Assembly (NCBI GenBank): GCA_020718945.1
Contig: DYRB01000236.1
Location: 1-5,385 of the forward strand
Length of the DNA: 5,385 nt
Source of the DNA: Lamprocystis purpurea
Lineage (GTDB): Bacteria > Pseudomonadota > Gammaproteobacteria > Chromatiales > Chromatiaceae
Reading direction: 5' to 3'
Part shown: positions 5,307 to 5,385 of the stretch, one piece after another
Layout of the letters: the number at the start of each line of letters is the position of its first letter
Position numbering within the stretch: the stretch's first letter is position 1
Notes under the pieces: generated by a model
Told to the model about the DNA's origin: nothing
The model's database searches: none
The model's input: only the letters and a program-made list of their open reading frames with translations
Position numbers and translations under genes: made by a program

Positions 5307-5385
5307 TGATCTGGCAGCCTCTGGGGAAGAAAAAGGCTATGTCTGCATTAGGTGTTGGTCCGACCGGGAGGCCCACCGTGGGAGC
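5307..5385. other. Upstream region of trpD to the right edge, no gene seen
   Basis: These 79 bases contain no reading frame that can be supported and no convincing -35/-10 pair or leader-peptide attenuator. The last nine bases, CGTGGGAGC at 5377-5385, match the head of the REP-like element at 3146-3154, so a second copy may begin here and be cut by the window edge. Confidence 0.4.

Noticed and set aside
4269..5309. Plus-strand and alternate minus-strand frames over trpD (including 4213-5376)
   Set aside because: The trpD frame 4284-5306 contains all family motifs. The alternates are low-complexity, and one merely runs on into the foldback repeat at its end.

Overview
The window is about 70% GC and reads as chromosomal DNA from a high-GC Gammaproteobacterium. 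The trpD and trpC proteins look Chromatiales-like (purple sulphur bacteria and relatives), but that is a judgement from memory of the families, not a search. Every supported gene is on the minus strand, so transcription runs right to left: trpD, trpC, a TIR-domain gene, then a large STAND NTPase gene that leaves the window at the left edge. The STAND gene is open for 621 codons to the edge. Long plus-strand reading frames are antisense shadows, as expected at this GC.

Right half (3292-5306): two complete tryptophan genes. trpD (anthranilate phosphoribosyltransferase, 340 aa) and trpC (indole-3-glycerol phosphate synthase, 266 aa) carry out consecutive parts of the pathway from anthranilate to indole-3-glycerol phosphate. 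The 191-base gap between them is mostly filled by a 124-base foldback repeat with helically spaced CGCAAAT heptamers in both arms. The 186-base gap after trpC holds a perfect 9-bp palindrome just past the trpC stop and a REP-like hairpin of the 'GTGGGAGCGGC...' type.

Left half (1-3105): a two-gene module that looks like an NTPase-regulated conflict (anti-phage or self-killing) system. The first gene encodes a TIR domain with its catalytic glutamate, a beta-rich middle region and a short C-terminal helical domain. The second starts inside the first gene's stop codon (GTGA overlap) and encodes a near-copy of that helical domain at its N-terminus, followed by a P-loop STAND NTPase core and a helical C-terminal region. 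The shared ~38-residue domain (29/38 identical, no gaps) is the main clue to mechanism. It resembles the effector-associated domains (EADs) that join effectors to STAND NTPases by like-with-like contact. The inferred working model is that the STAND protein senses a trigger, oligomerises with ATP, and recruits the TIR protein through the shared domain so that the TIR can degrade NAD+ or make a nucleotide signal.

The STAND gene also carries an in-frame array of three GC-rich stem-loops (537-620), one with a compensatory base change, which appears to be a repeat family inserted into coding sequence. No RNA genes, CRISPR arrays, transposase genes or convincing promoters were seen. No gene-free stretch exceeds 300 bases.
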